From Thermophilibacter mediterraneus (GTDB taxonomy: Bacteria > Actinomycetota > Coriobacteriia > Coriobacteriales > Atopobiaceae), in NCBI RefSeq assembly GCF_900119385.1, contig NZ_FPKO01000008.1, positions 186,001 to 250,000 on the forward strand: 64,000 bases of DNA, written 5' to 3'. Position numbers and translations under genes: made by a program. The notes under the pieces are model-generated. The model worked only from the letters and a program-made list of their open reading frames with translations, was not told the DNA's origin and did no database searches. This document shows positions 47,138-57,404 of this stretch, piece after piece (position 1 is the first letter of the stretch; the number at the start of each line of letters is the position of its first letter).

Positions 47138-47200
47138 CGTGCAAAGGGGACAGTCCCTTTTGCACGCTTCCTGTGCAAAAGGGACTGTCCCCTTTGCACG
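47138..47200. repeat. Perfect 28-bp palindrome directly before the ileS ribosome-binding site
   Basis: Arms 47138-47165 (CGTGCAAAGGGGACAGTCCC...) and 47173-47200 are exact complements with a 7-base loop. A shorter relative lies at 48184-48226. It sits between the T-box terminator and the ileS ribosome-binding site, so the ileS mRNA would carry a long hairpin there. Confidence 0.93.
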
Positions 47201-47221
47201 TCGCCCTCGGGCACGAAAAAA

Positions 47222-47490
47222 CGCGCCCCGTCCCTCCTGCTGGGACGAAGCGCTTCGTAAGGAGCACTTCGCTTGTAAACCACCCAGCGAGCGGATATCC
47301 GCCGTACTCGGCTGGCCTGTGTCGGCGGCCACTCCGGCGACGCCTACTCGCGCGGCGAGAAGGACCTGCCCTCGCCGGCTTTGGGGCCGCGGCTCGGGGG
47401 TGATCTTCGCCGGGACGCGACCGCGGGCTCCCACCGTCCCCGCTCTCTCTTGGCCGCGCGCCCCCGGGTACTCTCCCCGTCAACGCCTGT
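47222..47490 (-). ncRNA. T-box riboswitch leader of ileS
   Basis: On the reverse strand the leader contains a T-box-like core GGGTGGTTTACAAGCG (near 47280) followed by CGCTTCGTCCC, a GC-rich hairpin around CGTCCC/GGGACG, GGGGCGCG and a run of six T (about 47221). Upstream, a long GC-rich Stem I candidate includes AGTA and the string GAAGATCA, whose ATC would be the isoleucine specifier codon. Order, spacing and the cognate downstream gene fit a T-box. The secondary structure was not computed, so the boundaries are approximate. Confidence 0.72.
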
Positions 47491-47497
47491 GGTGAGG

Positions 47498-47526
47498 ATG
47501 GTAGCACGTCCGGGCGGGCGGGTCAC
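47498..47526 (-). promoter_or_regulatory. Promoter of the ileS leader
   Basis: On the reverse strand: GTGACC (47521-47526), 17-base spacer, TACCAT (47498-47503) preceded by TGC. Transcription would begin close to 47490, just ahead of the T-box. Confidence 0.55.
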
Positions 47527-47573
47527 GCGCGGAGCGGTCCCGTCGGCGTAAAGTTGTTGTTGGCGGCACCCCC

Positions 47574-47919
47574 TCAGCTCGCCCGGTACCTGACGTCCGA
47601 CGCGAGCCCGGCGAGGGAGGCGCAGACGGGGCACTCCCACCCCCTCCCCTCGGATTCCACCCTCGTCCCGGGCTGGGAGGAGACGAACCTCGCGAGCCGC
47701 GCGTCCCGGCGCGCGGCGCGGCGCATCGAGCGGGCAGAGCGTGTTCCTGGCCCCGTCCAGCAGGACAGTCCTGCGGAACGTGACGTCGCCGAGCGTGGTG
47801 GCGAGGGTGCGTGTGCGCCCCGAGTGCACGCGCGCGCCGGCCGGCCTCGACGACGCCAGCAGCTCGCGGTCATGGGCCTCGAGGGCGGCGACCACCCCCG
47901 GCACGATGCCAAGATTCAC
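47574..47919 (-). pseudogene. Decayed transposase fragment, ISLre2/UPF0236-like
   Basis: One frame reads GRTRTLATTLGDVTFRRTVL followed by LDGARNTLCPLDA, resembling the N-terminal RT..TLLGEVTFRRRYY..G....LDE segment of ISLre2-family transposases. After that a frame shift leads into RLARFVSSQPGTRVESEGRG and ECPVCASLAG before a stop at 47574. Only about 110 residues exist, no catalytic core follows, and the ileS promoter lies just beyond. I read it as a remnant; the family assignment is tentative. Confidence 0.4.
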
Positions 47920-48027
47920 TTGTGGGCCTTCCTCTCCTCCGAATCAGCCAATCCGAAGGGTAAGGGAGGCCCGCCCCAGACTTAAACCAACAGAAACTTT
48001 ATGCCGATCGACCGCACGAAACCTCGT

Positions 48028-48145
48028 CGAGTGCGCGCTCTTCCCGAGGGGCGGGCGCGCACTCGGCGGGATTCCTGTCCGAACGGACAAGAAAGGGCAC
48101 GAGTGCGCGATGGTCAGCGCGCACTCGACGCGATTCCGGTCCGGT
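48028..48145. repeat. Tandem pair of palindromic units upstream of fbp
   Basis: The stem CGAGTGCGCG / CGCGCACTCG occurs at 48028-48037 with 48056-48065 and again at 48100-48109 with 48118-48127. Each is followed by a related tail, GGGATTCCTGTCCG and GCGATTCCGGTCCG. The 770-base interval 47520-48290 otherwise holds the transposase remnant and no intact gene. Confidence 0.82.
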
Positions 48146-48183
48146 CGCCAACGGGGGCGGCACGCGGCGCGATGCGTGCAATG

Positions 48184-48226
48184 CGTGCAAAGGTGCCTGT
48201 CCCTTTTGCACGGACACCTTTGCACG
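48184..48226. repeat. Short palindrome related to the ileS leader palindrome
   Basis: CGTGCAAAGGTG (48184-48195) and CACCTTTGCACG (48215-48226) are exact complements, and the loop contains GTCCCTTTTGCAC, identical to part of the 47138-47200 palindrome. It lies about 65 bases before fbp. Confidence 0.8.
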
Positions 48227-48290
48227 CGAAACCGCCCCGTCACACTGCCGTGAGAGAATGAGGGAGAGAAGAACCCGAGGAAGGACCACC

Positions 48291-50195
48291 ATGGCAGGCA
48301 AGACCGCTTCCGCCGCCGACCGAAAGTACCTCGCGCTGCTCTCGGAGAAGTTCCCCACGGTCCGCTCAGCCGTGACCGAGATCATCAACCTCGAGGCCAT
48401 CCTCAACCTGCCCAAGGGGACCGAGCACTTCGTCTCGGACGTGCACGGCGAGTACGACGCCTTCAAGCACATCCTCAGCAACTGCTCGGGCGTCATCCGC
48501 GAGCGCGTCGCCGACACCTTCCGCCTCGAGCTCACGGGCGCCGAGCAGGCGGACCTCTGCACGCTGATCTACTACCCGCACCGCAAGCTGCGGCGGCTGC
48601 GCGACGAGGGCGTCGCGAGCGACGAGTGGTACGCCATCACGCTCATGCGCCTCGTGCGGCTCGCCCGCTACCTCTCGGACTCCTACACCCGCTCCAAGGT
48701 GCGCAAGGCCATGCCCGACGAGTACGCCTACATCATCGACGAGCTGCTCCACGCCTCCCCCGGGGAGTCGGACGGCCGCCAGGGCTACCACCGGCGCATC
48801 ATCGACACGATCGTCGACACCGGGGCAGCCGACGACTTCGTCGTCTCGCTCGCGTCGCTCGTCAAGCGCCTGGCGGTGGACCACCTCCACGTGGTCGGCG
48901 ACGTCTTCGACCGCGGGGAGCACGCCGACAAGATCATGGACCGCCTCATGGGCTACCACTCCGTCGACCTGCAGTGGGGCAACCACGACATCGTCTGGAT
49001 GGGCGCCGCGGCGGGCTCGGCGGCGTGCCTCGCCGCGGTCATCCGCAACAACGTCCACTACGACTCGCTCAAGATCCTCGAGAGCGCCTACGGCATCCCC
49101 CTGCGCGAGCTCGCCCTGTTCGCCGAGGCGACCTACCGCGCCGACGACGGCATGAGCCCGGTCGAGAAGGCCATCTCGGTCATCCTCTTCAAGCTCGAGG
49201 GGCAGACCGTCCTGCGCCACCCCAACTGGGGGATGGGCGACCGCCTGCTGCTGGGCCGCGTCGACGCGGCGCAGGGTACCTGCGAGGTGGGCGGGCGCGC
49301 CTGGGAGCTGCGCACGCGCGACTTCCCCACCCTGAGGGCCGACGACCCCTACGCGCTCACCGACGAGGAGCGCGGCGTCATGGACAACCTGCTCGAGGCC
49401 GTCCGAACCTCGGACAAGCTGCGCGCGCACGTGAACTTCCTCTACGAGCGCGGCAGCGCCTACCTCGTGCGCAACGACAACGTCCTGTTCCACGCGTGCG
49501 TCCCCATGGACGAGGACGGGACGTTCCACCCCGTGAACCACCAGGGGAGGCTCCTGGCGGGTCGGGCCTACTACGACTACGCCGACCGCCTCGCGCGGCG
49601 CGCCTGGCTCGAGGGCGACCAGGTCTCGCTCGACTGGATGTGGTACCTGTGGTGCGGCCGCTACTCCCCGCTCTCGGGCCGCGTGATGAAGACCTTCGAG
49701 CGCACCTACTTCACCGACCGCTCCACCTGGGACGAGCCGCGCGACCCCTACTACCGCCTCATGGCGGACCCGGCGGCGTGCGGGCGCGTCCTCGAGGAGT
49801 TCGGCTGCGACCCCGAGCGCGGCCACGTGATCAACGGGCACACGCCGGTCCACGCCTCGGAGGGCGAGAGGCCCGTCCGGGCGGGCGGGAGGCTCGTGGT
49901 CATCGACGGCGGCTTCTGCCAGGCCTACCACAAGACCACCGGCATCGCCGGCTACACGCTCATCGCCGACCCGCGCGGCATGCGCATCAAGGCGCACCGG
50001 TCCTTCGCCTCGATCGCCGACGTGCTCGACCTCAACGCCGACATCATGAGCGACGACGACCGCTTCGAGCTCGAGCCGCGCCCGCTCACCGTGGGCGACA
50101 CCGACACCGGCGACGAGATCCGCGAGCAGATCGCCGACCTGCGCGCGCTGCTCGCCGCCTACCGCGCCGGCGAGCTGCCCGAGCGGAAGGCCTAG
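48291..50195 (+). CDS. fbp: Fructose-1,6-bisphosphatase class III
   Basis: A 634-residue metallophosphatase-type FBPase that removes the 1-phosphate in gluconeogenesis. Metal-binding motifs in order: VSDVHGEYDAF (about residue 48), VVGDVFDRGEHADKIMDRL (about 200), QWGNHDIVWMG (about 225) and VINGHTPVHA (about 520). The length and motif order match the Bacillus-type class III enzyme, unrelated to the Mg/Li-dependent classes. ATG 48291 follows GAGGAAGG with 6-base spacing; the in-frame ATG at 48258 has no such site. Confidence 0.94.
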   Translation: MAGKTASAADRKYLALLSEKFPTVRSAVTEIINLEAILNLPKGTEHFVSDVHGEYDAFKHILSNCSGVIRERVADTFRLELTGAEQADLCTLIYYPHRKLRRLRDEGVASDEWYAITLMRLVRLARYLSDSYTRSKVRKAMPDEYAYIIDELLHASPGESDGRQGYHRRIIDTIVDTGAADDFVVSLASLVKRLAVDHLHVVGDVFDRGEHADKIMDRLMGYHSVDLQWGNHDIVWMGAAAGSAACLAAVIRNNVHYDSLKILESAYGIPLRELALFAEATYRADDGMSPVEKAISVILFKLEGQTVLRHPNWGMGDRLLLGRVDAAQGTCEVGGRAWELRTRDFPTLRADDPYALTDEERGVMDNLLEAVRTSDKLRAHVNFLYERGSAYLVRNDNVLFHACVPMDEDGTFHPVNHQGRLLAGRAYYDYADRLARRAWLEGDQVSLDWMWYLWCGRYSPLSGRVMKTFERTYFTDRSTWDEPRDPYYRLMADPAACGRVLEEFGCDPERGHVINGHTPVHASEGERPVRAGGRLVVIDGGFCQAYHKTTGIAGYTLIADPRGMRIKAHRSFASIADVLDLNADIMSDDDRFELEPRPLTVGDTDTGDEIREQIADLRALLAAYRAGELPERKA

Positions 50196-50270
50196 GGAGA
50201 AGGACGGGGGCCGGGCCCCCTCGCCGGGAGAGGGGCCGCGGAGCCGGGTCCTTCTCGCCGCGCGGTTTTT
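50196..50270 (+). terminator. Terminator after fbp
   Basis: GAGAAGGAC just after the stop can pair with GTCCTTCTC (50249-50257) around an inner GGCCCC/GGGGCC stem, and the structure is followed by GCGCGGTTTTTC. Good candidate for an intrinsic terminator. Confidence 0.7.
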
Positions 50271-50360
50271 CTGGCCTCGCCGACGAAACGGTGTGCGTCC
50301 CCCATAATCTGGGTATCTATGAACCCAAGTACCGCATCGCATGAAGGGTAACCGCAACAG

Positions 50361-52262
<1,902 letters not shown>

Positions 52263-52320
52263 CGCTGACGTCAGGCCATAGCGTCGACCTGGCGCAGGCG
52301 TCAGGTCGCAGCGTCACGTG

Positions 52321-52344
52321 AGGGCCCCCGACCGGGGGCCCTTC
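52321..52344 (+). terminator. Terminator after ftsH
   Basis: AGGGCCCCC and GGGGGCCCT form a 9-bp perfect stem around a 4-base loop, 59 bases after the ftsH stop, followed by TCCC. Preceding it, GCGTC/GTCAGG strings repeat imperfectly. Confidence 0.72.
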
Positions 52345-52383
52345 CCGTGCGGCGCCCCGCCCCGCGCGCGTCGCCCCGGGCCC

Positions 52384-53202
52384 CTACCGGAAGAGCTGCC
52401 AGAACGCCACGGCCGAGCACGCGGCGACGTTGAGGGAGTCGACGTCGTGGGACATCGGGATGACGACGGGGCGGTCGCACGCCTCGACCGTCTCGCGCGC
52501 GAGGCCGGGCCCCTCGCTGCCGAAGACGAGCGCGCGGCGCTCGGACGCCAGCAGCGACGGGTCGTCCAGCGCGACGGCGCCGGGCTCGAGCGCCATGGCA
52601 TAGACCGCGAAGCCGCGCTCGCGCAGGCCGCCTATCGTGGCGCGCGGCCAGTCCGCGCGCTCGGCGCGCGCCCACGGCACCTGGAAGACGGTGCCCATCG
52701 AGGTCCTGACGGCGCGCCGCACCAGCGGGTCGGCGCAGCGCGGCGAGAGCACCACCGCGTCGGCGCCGAGCGCCGCGGCGGAGCGGAACAGCGCGCCCAC
52801 GTTGGTCACGTCCACGAGGTCCTCCACGAGCGTCACGCGCCGCGCGCCGGCCGTGACCTCCTCGACCGAGCGCGGCGCCGGGCGCTCCATGGCGCACAGG
52901 AACCCGCGCGTGACGTTGTAGCCGGTCAGGAGCTTCATCTGGTCGTGCGGCAGGACGAAGGCGGGGACGTCGTCGCCGGCGCGGTCGAGCAGGCCCGCGC
53001 AGCTCGACGCCTGGCGCTCGTCCACAAGAAACGACACGGGCCGCACGCCGGCGTCGAGCGCCACGTCCACCACGAGGCGAGACTCCGCGACGAGCACGCC
53101 GCGCTGCGCCTCGACGCGCGCCCTGAGCTGGTGGTCCGTGAGGCGCGCGTAGACGTCGAGCCGCTCGTCGGACAGGCTCTCGAGCCGTGTTATGCGGGAC
53201 AT
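52384..53202 (-). CDS. SpoU/TrmH-family RNA 2'-O-methyltransferase
   Basis: A 272-residue SPOUT methyltransferase. The N-terminal substrate-binding domain holds AQRGVLVAESRLVVDVAL, and the trefoil-knot domain has VTLVEDLVDVTNVGALFRSA (motif 1), VFGSEGPGLA (motif 2) and IPMSHDVDSLNVAACSAVAF (motif 3). Substrate rRNA or tRNA site is not determined. AAAGGAGG lies 4 bases upstream of the ATG. It is divergent from the L,D-transpeptidase gene. Confidence 0.9.
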   Translation of the reverse strand: MSRITRLESLSDERLDVYARLTDHQLRARVEAQRGVLVAESRLVVDVALDAGVRPVSFLVDERQASSCAGLLDRAGDDVPAFVLPHDQMKLLTGYNVTRGFLCAMERPAPRSVEEVTAGARRVTLVEDLVDVTNVGALFRSAAALGADAVVLSPRCADPLVRRAVRTSMGTVFQVPWARAERADWPRATIGGLRERGFAVYAMALEPGAVALDDPSLLASERRALVFGSEGPGLARETVEACDRPVVIPMSHDVDSLNVAACSAVAFWQLFR

Positions 53203-53311
53203 GTGTCCTCCTTTGGAAAGGTCCGAGAAACGTCGCGACGGCGGCGCCGTCCTAGGGTACGATAGCAACTCGCAGACAGCATAAACACACCAGATTCACG
53301 GGGGTCAGCCC
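53203..53311. promoter_or_regulatory. Divergent promoter region
   Basis: Between the methyltransferase and the L,D-transpeptidase, the overlapping boxes TACGAT (plus strand, 53258-53263) and TATCGT preceded by TGC (minus strand, 53259-53264) could drive the two genes in opposite directions. No -35 boxes stand out. Confidence 0.4.
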
Positions 53312-54889
53312 ATGGCATCCCACATGAAACCAGCATCGTCCGCGAAGGGCCCCGGAGCGTCGAGGGGGTCCAAGGCGGCGCCCTCCCCCTCGAAGACGAC
53401 GGTCCAGCCCAAGGCCGGGCCCGCGGCCGCCGGCGGCGGGGCGGCCGGCGGCGGGGCGCGGGGGCGCGGGCGCGTCGCCCTGATCGTCGCCGCGAGCCTG
53501 CTCGTCCTTCTCGGCGGGGCCTACGTCGGCGGGGCCCTCTACTTCCAGACGACCTTCATGCCCGGGACCGCGCTCAACGGCCAGGACGTCTCCCTGCGCC
53601 GCGTCGAGGAGGTCGCGGCGGAGAAGAGCGCGTCGCTCGACGGGACGCAGGTACACGCGAGCGGCAAGGGACTCGACCTCACCGTCACGGCGGAGCAGGC
53701 GGGCCTCGCGCTCGACGGCGAGGCCTACGTTCGCGACGCCCTCGCGCAGGAGAACCCGTGGGCGTGGCCGCTCGCGCTCGCCTCCGGGGAGCGCGACCTC
53801 ACCGCCGAGCCCGTCGTGAGCGTCGACCGCGACAAGGTCGCCGCCGTGGTCGAGCCCGCCGTCGAGGCGCTCGCGGCCTCCTCGACCGTCGAGGGCCACG
53901 GCATCTCCTTCAGCGCCGACGCGGGCGCCTTCGTGCTCGACGAGGCGGCCGTGGCGAGCCGCCTGAGCTCCGACCTCGTGACCGACGCGATCGTGGCCGC
54001 CCTCGAGGCGGGCGAGGCCGAGCTCACCATCGGCGACGAGTGCGTCGAGACCGAGACCGCGCTGCAGGACGCCGTCGACGCCGCCAACGCGCTCGTGGGC
54101 GCCACGGTGACGCTCACCCTCAGCGGGACCAACGTCGTCGAGGTCACGCCCGACATGATCGCGGGCTGGGTCACCATCGGCGACGACCTCTCGGTGGGCC
54201 TCGACGACGCCGCGATCGAGAGCTGGTGCCGCGGCGCCCTCTCGGACTACCTCGACACGCTCGGCAAGGACCGCACCTACACGCGTCCCGACGGCCGCAC
54301 CATCACGGTGCTGGGCACCGACCCGAGCTACGGCGCGAGCACCTACGGGTGGAGCATCGACGGCGGCTCGACGGCGACGCTCATCGCGGAGAGCATCCGC
54401 TCCGGCCAGCCCGGGACCGTCGACATCCCCTGCTTCTACACCGCTGCGAGGGTCAACCCCGGCGGGCAGGACTGGCCTGACCGCTACATCGACGTCGACC
54501 TCACCGCGCAGCACGCCGTCATGTACGACAACGGCTCGGTCATCTGGGAGGCGGCCATCACCACGGGCCAGCCCAACCTCGGGCAGGAGACCCCCGTCGG
54601 CGTCTGGACCATCACCAACCGCAAGTCGCGCGCCACGGACGGCGACATCAACCTCAAGGGCCCCATCGACCCCGAGACCGGCGAGCCGGAGTGGGACAGC
54701 CACGTCGACTTCTGGCTCGGCGTCGTGGGCAACCTCGTGGGGTTCCACAACGCCCCGTGGCAGTCCACGTTCGGCGGCAACATCTACACGTACTACGGCA
54801 GCCACGGCTGCATCCGCATGAGCTACGCGAGCGCGCAGGCGCTCTACAACGCCGCGCGCGTGGGCGACGTGGTCGTCATCCACAAGTAG
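53312..54889 (+). CDS. L,D-transpeptidase (YkuD) with peptidoglycan-binding-like region
   Basis: A 525-residue membrane-anchored cell-wall enzyme. A basic Ser/Pro/Gly-rich cytoplasmic N-terminus (about 50 residues) precedes one membrane helix (VALIVAASLLVLLGGAYVGG). Two repeats of a PG_binding_4/VanW-like region follow (about residues 85-330). The C-terminal YkuD catalytic domain (about 400-525) shows VGFHNAPW and the active-site signature SHGCIRMS, with the nucleophilic Cys. Such enzymes make 3-3 peptidoglycan cross-links or anchor proteins. GGGGG lies 7 bases before the ATG. Confidence 0.9.
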   Translation: MASHMKPASSAKGPGASRGSKAAPSPSKTTVQPKAGPAAAGGGAAGGGARGRGRVALIVAASLLVLLGGAYVGGALYFQTTFMPGTALNGQDVSLRRVEEVAAEKSASLDGTQVHASGKGLDLTVTAEQAGLALDGEAYVRDALAQENPWAWPLALASGERDLTAEPVVSVDRDKVAAVVEPAVEALAASSTVEGHGISFSADAGAFVLDEAAVASRLSSDLVTDAIVAALEAGEAELTIGDECVETETALQDAVDAANALVGATVTLTLSGTNVVEVTPDMIAGWVTIGDDLSVGLDDAAIESWCRGALSDYLDTLGKDRTYTRPDGRTITVLGTDPSYGASTYGWSIDGGSTATLIAESIRSGQPGTVDIPCFYTAARVNPGGQDWPDRYIDVDLTAQHAVMYDNGSVIWEAAITTGQPNLGQETPVGVWTITNRKSRATDGDINLKGPIDPETGEPEWDSHVDFWLGVVGNLVGFHNAPWQSTFGGNIYTYYGSHGCIRMSYASAQALYNAARVGDVVVIHK

Positions 54890-54925
54890 CGCGGGCCCGT
54901 CGGGAAGAGACGGCGAGAAGGACCT

Positions 54926-54959
54926 CGGCCCCCGCGGCGCAACCGAGCCGCGGGGGCCG
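54926..54959 (+). terminator. Terminator after the L,D-transpeptidase gene
   Basis: CGGCCCCCGCGGC (54926-54938) and GCCGCGGGGGCCG (54947-54959) form a 13-bp perfect stem; GGCGAGAAGGACC lies just ahead of it. Confidence 0.78.
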
Positions 54960-55028
54960 TCGCGTGCGCGACGACGCTGCGGGCGGCGCGGCTCGGGCGG
55001 GGCGGCACGGGAGGCGCGGCTCGACCAG

Positions 55029-55094
55029 CGAAACGGAGCGAAATGCAAAATCTGGCGCGATCGAGGCGCTGTTTTTGCATATCGCTCCGTTTCG
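55029..55094 (-). terminator. Inverted repeat after ffh
   Basis: CGAAACGGAGCGAAATGCAA... (55029-55050) pairs with 55073-55094 over 22 bases with one mismatch around a 22-base loop, 44 bases beyond the ffh stop in the convergent gap. Runs of A and T flank the loop. It may terminate transcription from both sides. Confidence 0.6.
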
Positions 55095-55137
55095 GCGCGC
55101 GCCTCGAACGCGGGCCCCCGGCCCGCGCGGCGCCCCG

Positions 55138-56499
55138 CTAGCGCAGGTTCATGTCGCGCATCATCTGCTGCATGGCGCGACGGCCCTTCTTGCCGCCCCC
55201 CTGGCTCATGAGGCCCTTCATCTTGCCCATCATCTTGTTCATCTCGTCCCACTGCTTGATGAGCTGGTTGACCTCCTGGACCGTGCGCCCCGAGCCGGCG
55301 GCGATGCGCTTGCGGCGCTGCCCGTTGATGATCTTGGGGCGCGCCCGCTCCTCGCGCGTCATCGAGTGGATGATCGCCTCGATGCGCGTCATCTGCGAGT
55401 CGTCGACGGCCTGCGGGGCCTGCGCCATGGCGCGCTCCATGCCCGGGATCATGCCCATGATCTTGGCGAGGCCGCCCATCTTGCGGATCTGCTGCATCTG
55501 CTTGAGCAGGTCGTCCATCGTGAAGCCCTCGCGCAGCATGCGCTCCGCGTCGGCCATCTGCTGCTCGTCGGCGACCTTCTGGGCCTGCTCGATGATGCCG
55601 ACGACGTCGCCCATGCCGAGGATGCGCTTGGCCATGCGGTCGGGGTGGAACACCTCGAGCGAATCGGGCTTCTCGCCCATCGATACGAACTTGATCGGCT
55701 TGCCGGTGACCTCGCGCACGGACAGCGCGCCGCCGCCGCGGGCGTCGCCGTCGAGCTTGGACATGATGACGCCGTCGAAGTCCACCCGGTTGGCGAACTC
55801 GGTAACCACGTTCACGATGTCCTGTCCGGTCATGGCGTCGACGACCATGAGAATCTGGTCGGGGCGCACCGCGCGCTTGATCGCGACGGCCTCCTCCATC
55901 ATCTCCTCGTCGATCTGCAGGCGCCCCGCCGTGTCCACGATCACGATGTCGTTGAGGTGGTCGACGGCCTCGCGGATGGATCCCTGCGCCACCGCGACGG
56001 CGTCGCGCCCGTCGCCCCGGTAGACCGACACGCCGATCTCGCCGCCAAGGGTGGCGAGCTGGTCGGCCGCGGCGGGACGGTGCGTGTCGCACGCCGCCAG
56101 CAACGGGCTGTGGCCCTGGCTCTTGAGCAGGTAGGCGAGCTTCGCCGCGGCCGTCGTCTTGCCCGAGCCCTGGAGGCCGACGAGCATGATGACGTTGGGC
56201 GTGCGGTTCTGCGCGAGCGTGAGCCGCGAGTCCGTGGAGCCGAGAAGGACGGTGAGCTCGTCGAGGACGATCTTCACGACGTTTTGCGCCGGCGTGAGCG
56301 ACTCCATGACCTCGGCCGTGAGGCACTTCTCCTTGCAGCGCCCCACGAAGCTCTTGACCACGCGGTAGTTGACGTCCGCCTCGAGCAGGGCCATGCGGAT
56401 CTCGCGCATGGCGACGTTGATGTCGTCCTCCGTGAGGCGGCCCTTGCCGCGCAGCTTCTCGAAGGTGTCCTGGAGGCGGTCGGAGAGAGAGTTGAACAT
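55138..56499 (-). CDS. ffh: Signal recognition particle protein Ffh
   Basis: A 453-residue SRP GTPase. N-domain ALLEADVNYRVVKSFV, G-domain with GLQGSGKTTAAAKLAYLL, DTHRPAAADQL, DTAGRLQID and SKLDGDARGG, then the methionine-rich M domain (QMQQIRKMGGLAKIMGMIPG; RIEAIIHSMTREERARPKII) that binds signal peptides and SRP RNA, with the SGRTVQEVNQLIKQ helix. It binds FtsY, encoded directly upstream. A start at 56499 lies 2 bases from the ftsY stop. No SRP RNA gene was recognised in the window. Confidence 0.96.
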   Translation of the reverse strand: MFNSLSDRLQDTFEKLRGKGRLTEDDINVAMREIRMALLEADVNYRVVKSFVGRCKEKCLTAEVMESLTPAQNVVKIVLDELTVLLGSTDSRLTLAQNRTPNVIMLVGLQGSGKTTAAAKLAYLLKSQGHSPLLAACDTHRPAAADQLATLGGEIGVSVYRGDGRDAVAVAQGSIREAVDHLNDIVIVDTAGRLQIDEEMMEEAVAIKRAVRPDQILMVVDAMTGQDIVNVVTEFANRVDFDGVIMSKLDGDARGGGALSVREVTGKPIKFVSMGEKPDSLEVFHPDRMAKRILGMGDVVGIIEQAQKVADEQQMADAERMLREGFTMDDLLKQMQQIRKMGGLAKIMGMIPGMERAMAQAPQAVDDSQMTRIEAIIHSMTREERARPKIINGQRRKRIAAGSGRTVQEVNQLIKQWDEMNKMMGKMKGLMSQGGGKKGRRAMQQMMRDMNLR

Positions 56500-56501
56500 G
56501 G

Positions 56502-57404
56502 CTACATCCCTTCGCCCACGAGCGCGCGGCAGAACTCGAGCGCGTCGAAGGCCTGGAGGTCGTCGAGGGTCTCGCCCACGCCGATGCGGTAGATGGGCAG
56601 GCCCAGCTGGCTGGAGATGGCGAGCGCGATGCCGCCCTTGGCGGTCCCGTCGAGCTTGGTGACGATGATGCCGTCGAGCTCGAGGGCGTCGTTGAACTCG
56701 CGCGCCTGGTTGAGGCCGTTCTGGCCGGTGGTGGCGTCGATCACGAGCACCACCGAGACGGGCATGGACTGGCAGCGCTTGCGGGTGACCCCCACCACCT
56801 TGGCGAGCTCGCGCATGAGGTCGGAGGAGGTGTGCAGGCGCCCGGCGGTGTCGATGAGCACAAGGCGGCTCCCGCGGCGCTCGGCCTCGTCCACCACGTC
56901 GTAGCACACGCTCGCGGGGTCCGCGCCGCGCTCGCGCGTGACCACCTCGACGCCCGCGCGCCGGCCCCAGACCTCGAGCTGCTCGATCGCCGCCGCGCGG
57001 AACGTGTCCGCCCCGCCGATCAGGCACTCGACGCCCGCCTCGCGGGCGCGCCCGGCGAGCTTGCCCACCGTGGTGGTCTTGCCGGCGCCGTTGATGCCCA
57101 CGAAGAGCACGCACGAGGGCAGGTCGGTGAAGGGGTCGCGCGCGGCCGCGGGGAACTCCTGGGCGAGGCGGCGCGCCAGGGCGTCGCGAAGCTGCTCGGC
57201 GCGGGTGAGGTTCTCGCGCGCGGCCTGCTCGCGCAGGTCGTCGGTCACGCGCATGGCGACCTCGGCGCCCATGTCGCCCATGACGAGCGTGTCCTCGAGG
57301 TCCTCCCAGAAGTCCTCGTCGACCTCGCCGCCCATGTAGAAGATCTCGTTGAGGGCCTCGCGCGATCGCTGCAGGCCCGCCTTGAGGCTGTCGAGAAATC
57401 CCAT
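56502..57404 (-). CDS. ftsY: Signal recognition particle receptor FtsY
   Basis: A 300-residue SRP receptor GTPase without the long acidic A domain of E. coli FtsY. The N domain has FWEDLEDTLVMGDMGAEVAM; the G domain has VGINGAGKTTTVGKLA, GGADTFRAAAIEQLEVW, DTAGRLHTSSDLM and TKLDGTAKGG. The start directly follows the smc stop. The smc-ftsY-ffh order is typical of Gram-positive bacteria. Confidence 0.96.
   Translation of the reverse strand: MGFLDSLKAGLQRSREALNEIFYMGGEVDEDFWEDLEDTLVMGDMGAEVAMRVTDDLREQAARENLTRAEQLRDALARRLAQEFPAAARDPFTDLPSCVLFVGINGAGKTTTVGKLAGRAREAGVECLIGGADTFRAAAIEQLEVWGRRAGVEVVTRERGADPASVCYDVVDEAERRGSRLVLIDTAGRLHTSSDLMRELAKVVGVTRKRCQSMPVSVVLVIDATTGQNGLNQAREFNDALELDGIIVTKLDGTAKGGIALAISSQLGLPIYRIGVGETLDDLQAFDALEFCRALVGEGM

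Noticed and set aside
44209-47403. 1064-codon plus-strand open frame opposite ileS
   Set aside because: Antisense of ileS, with the same skewed composition and no recognisable domain.
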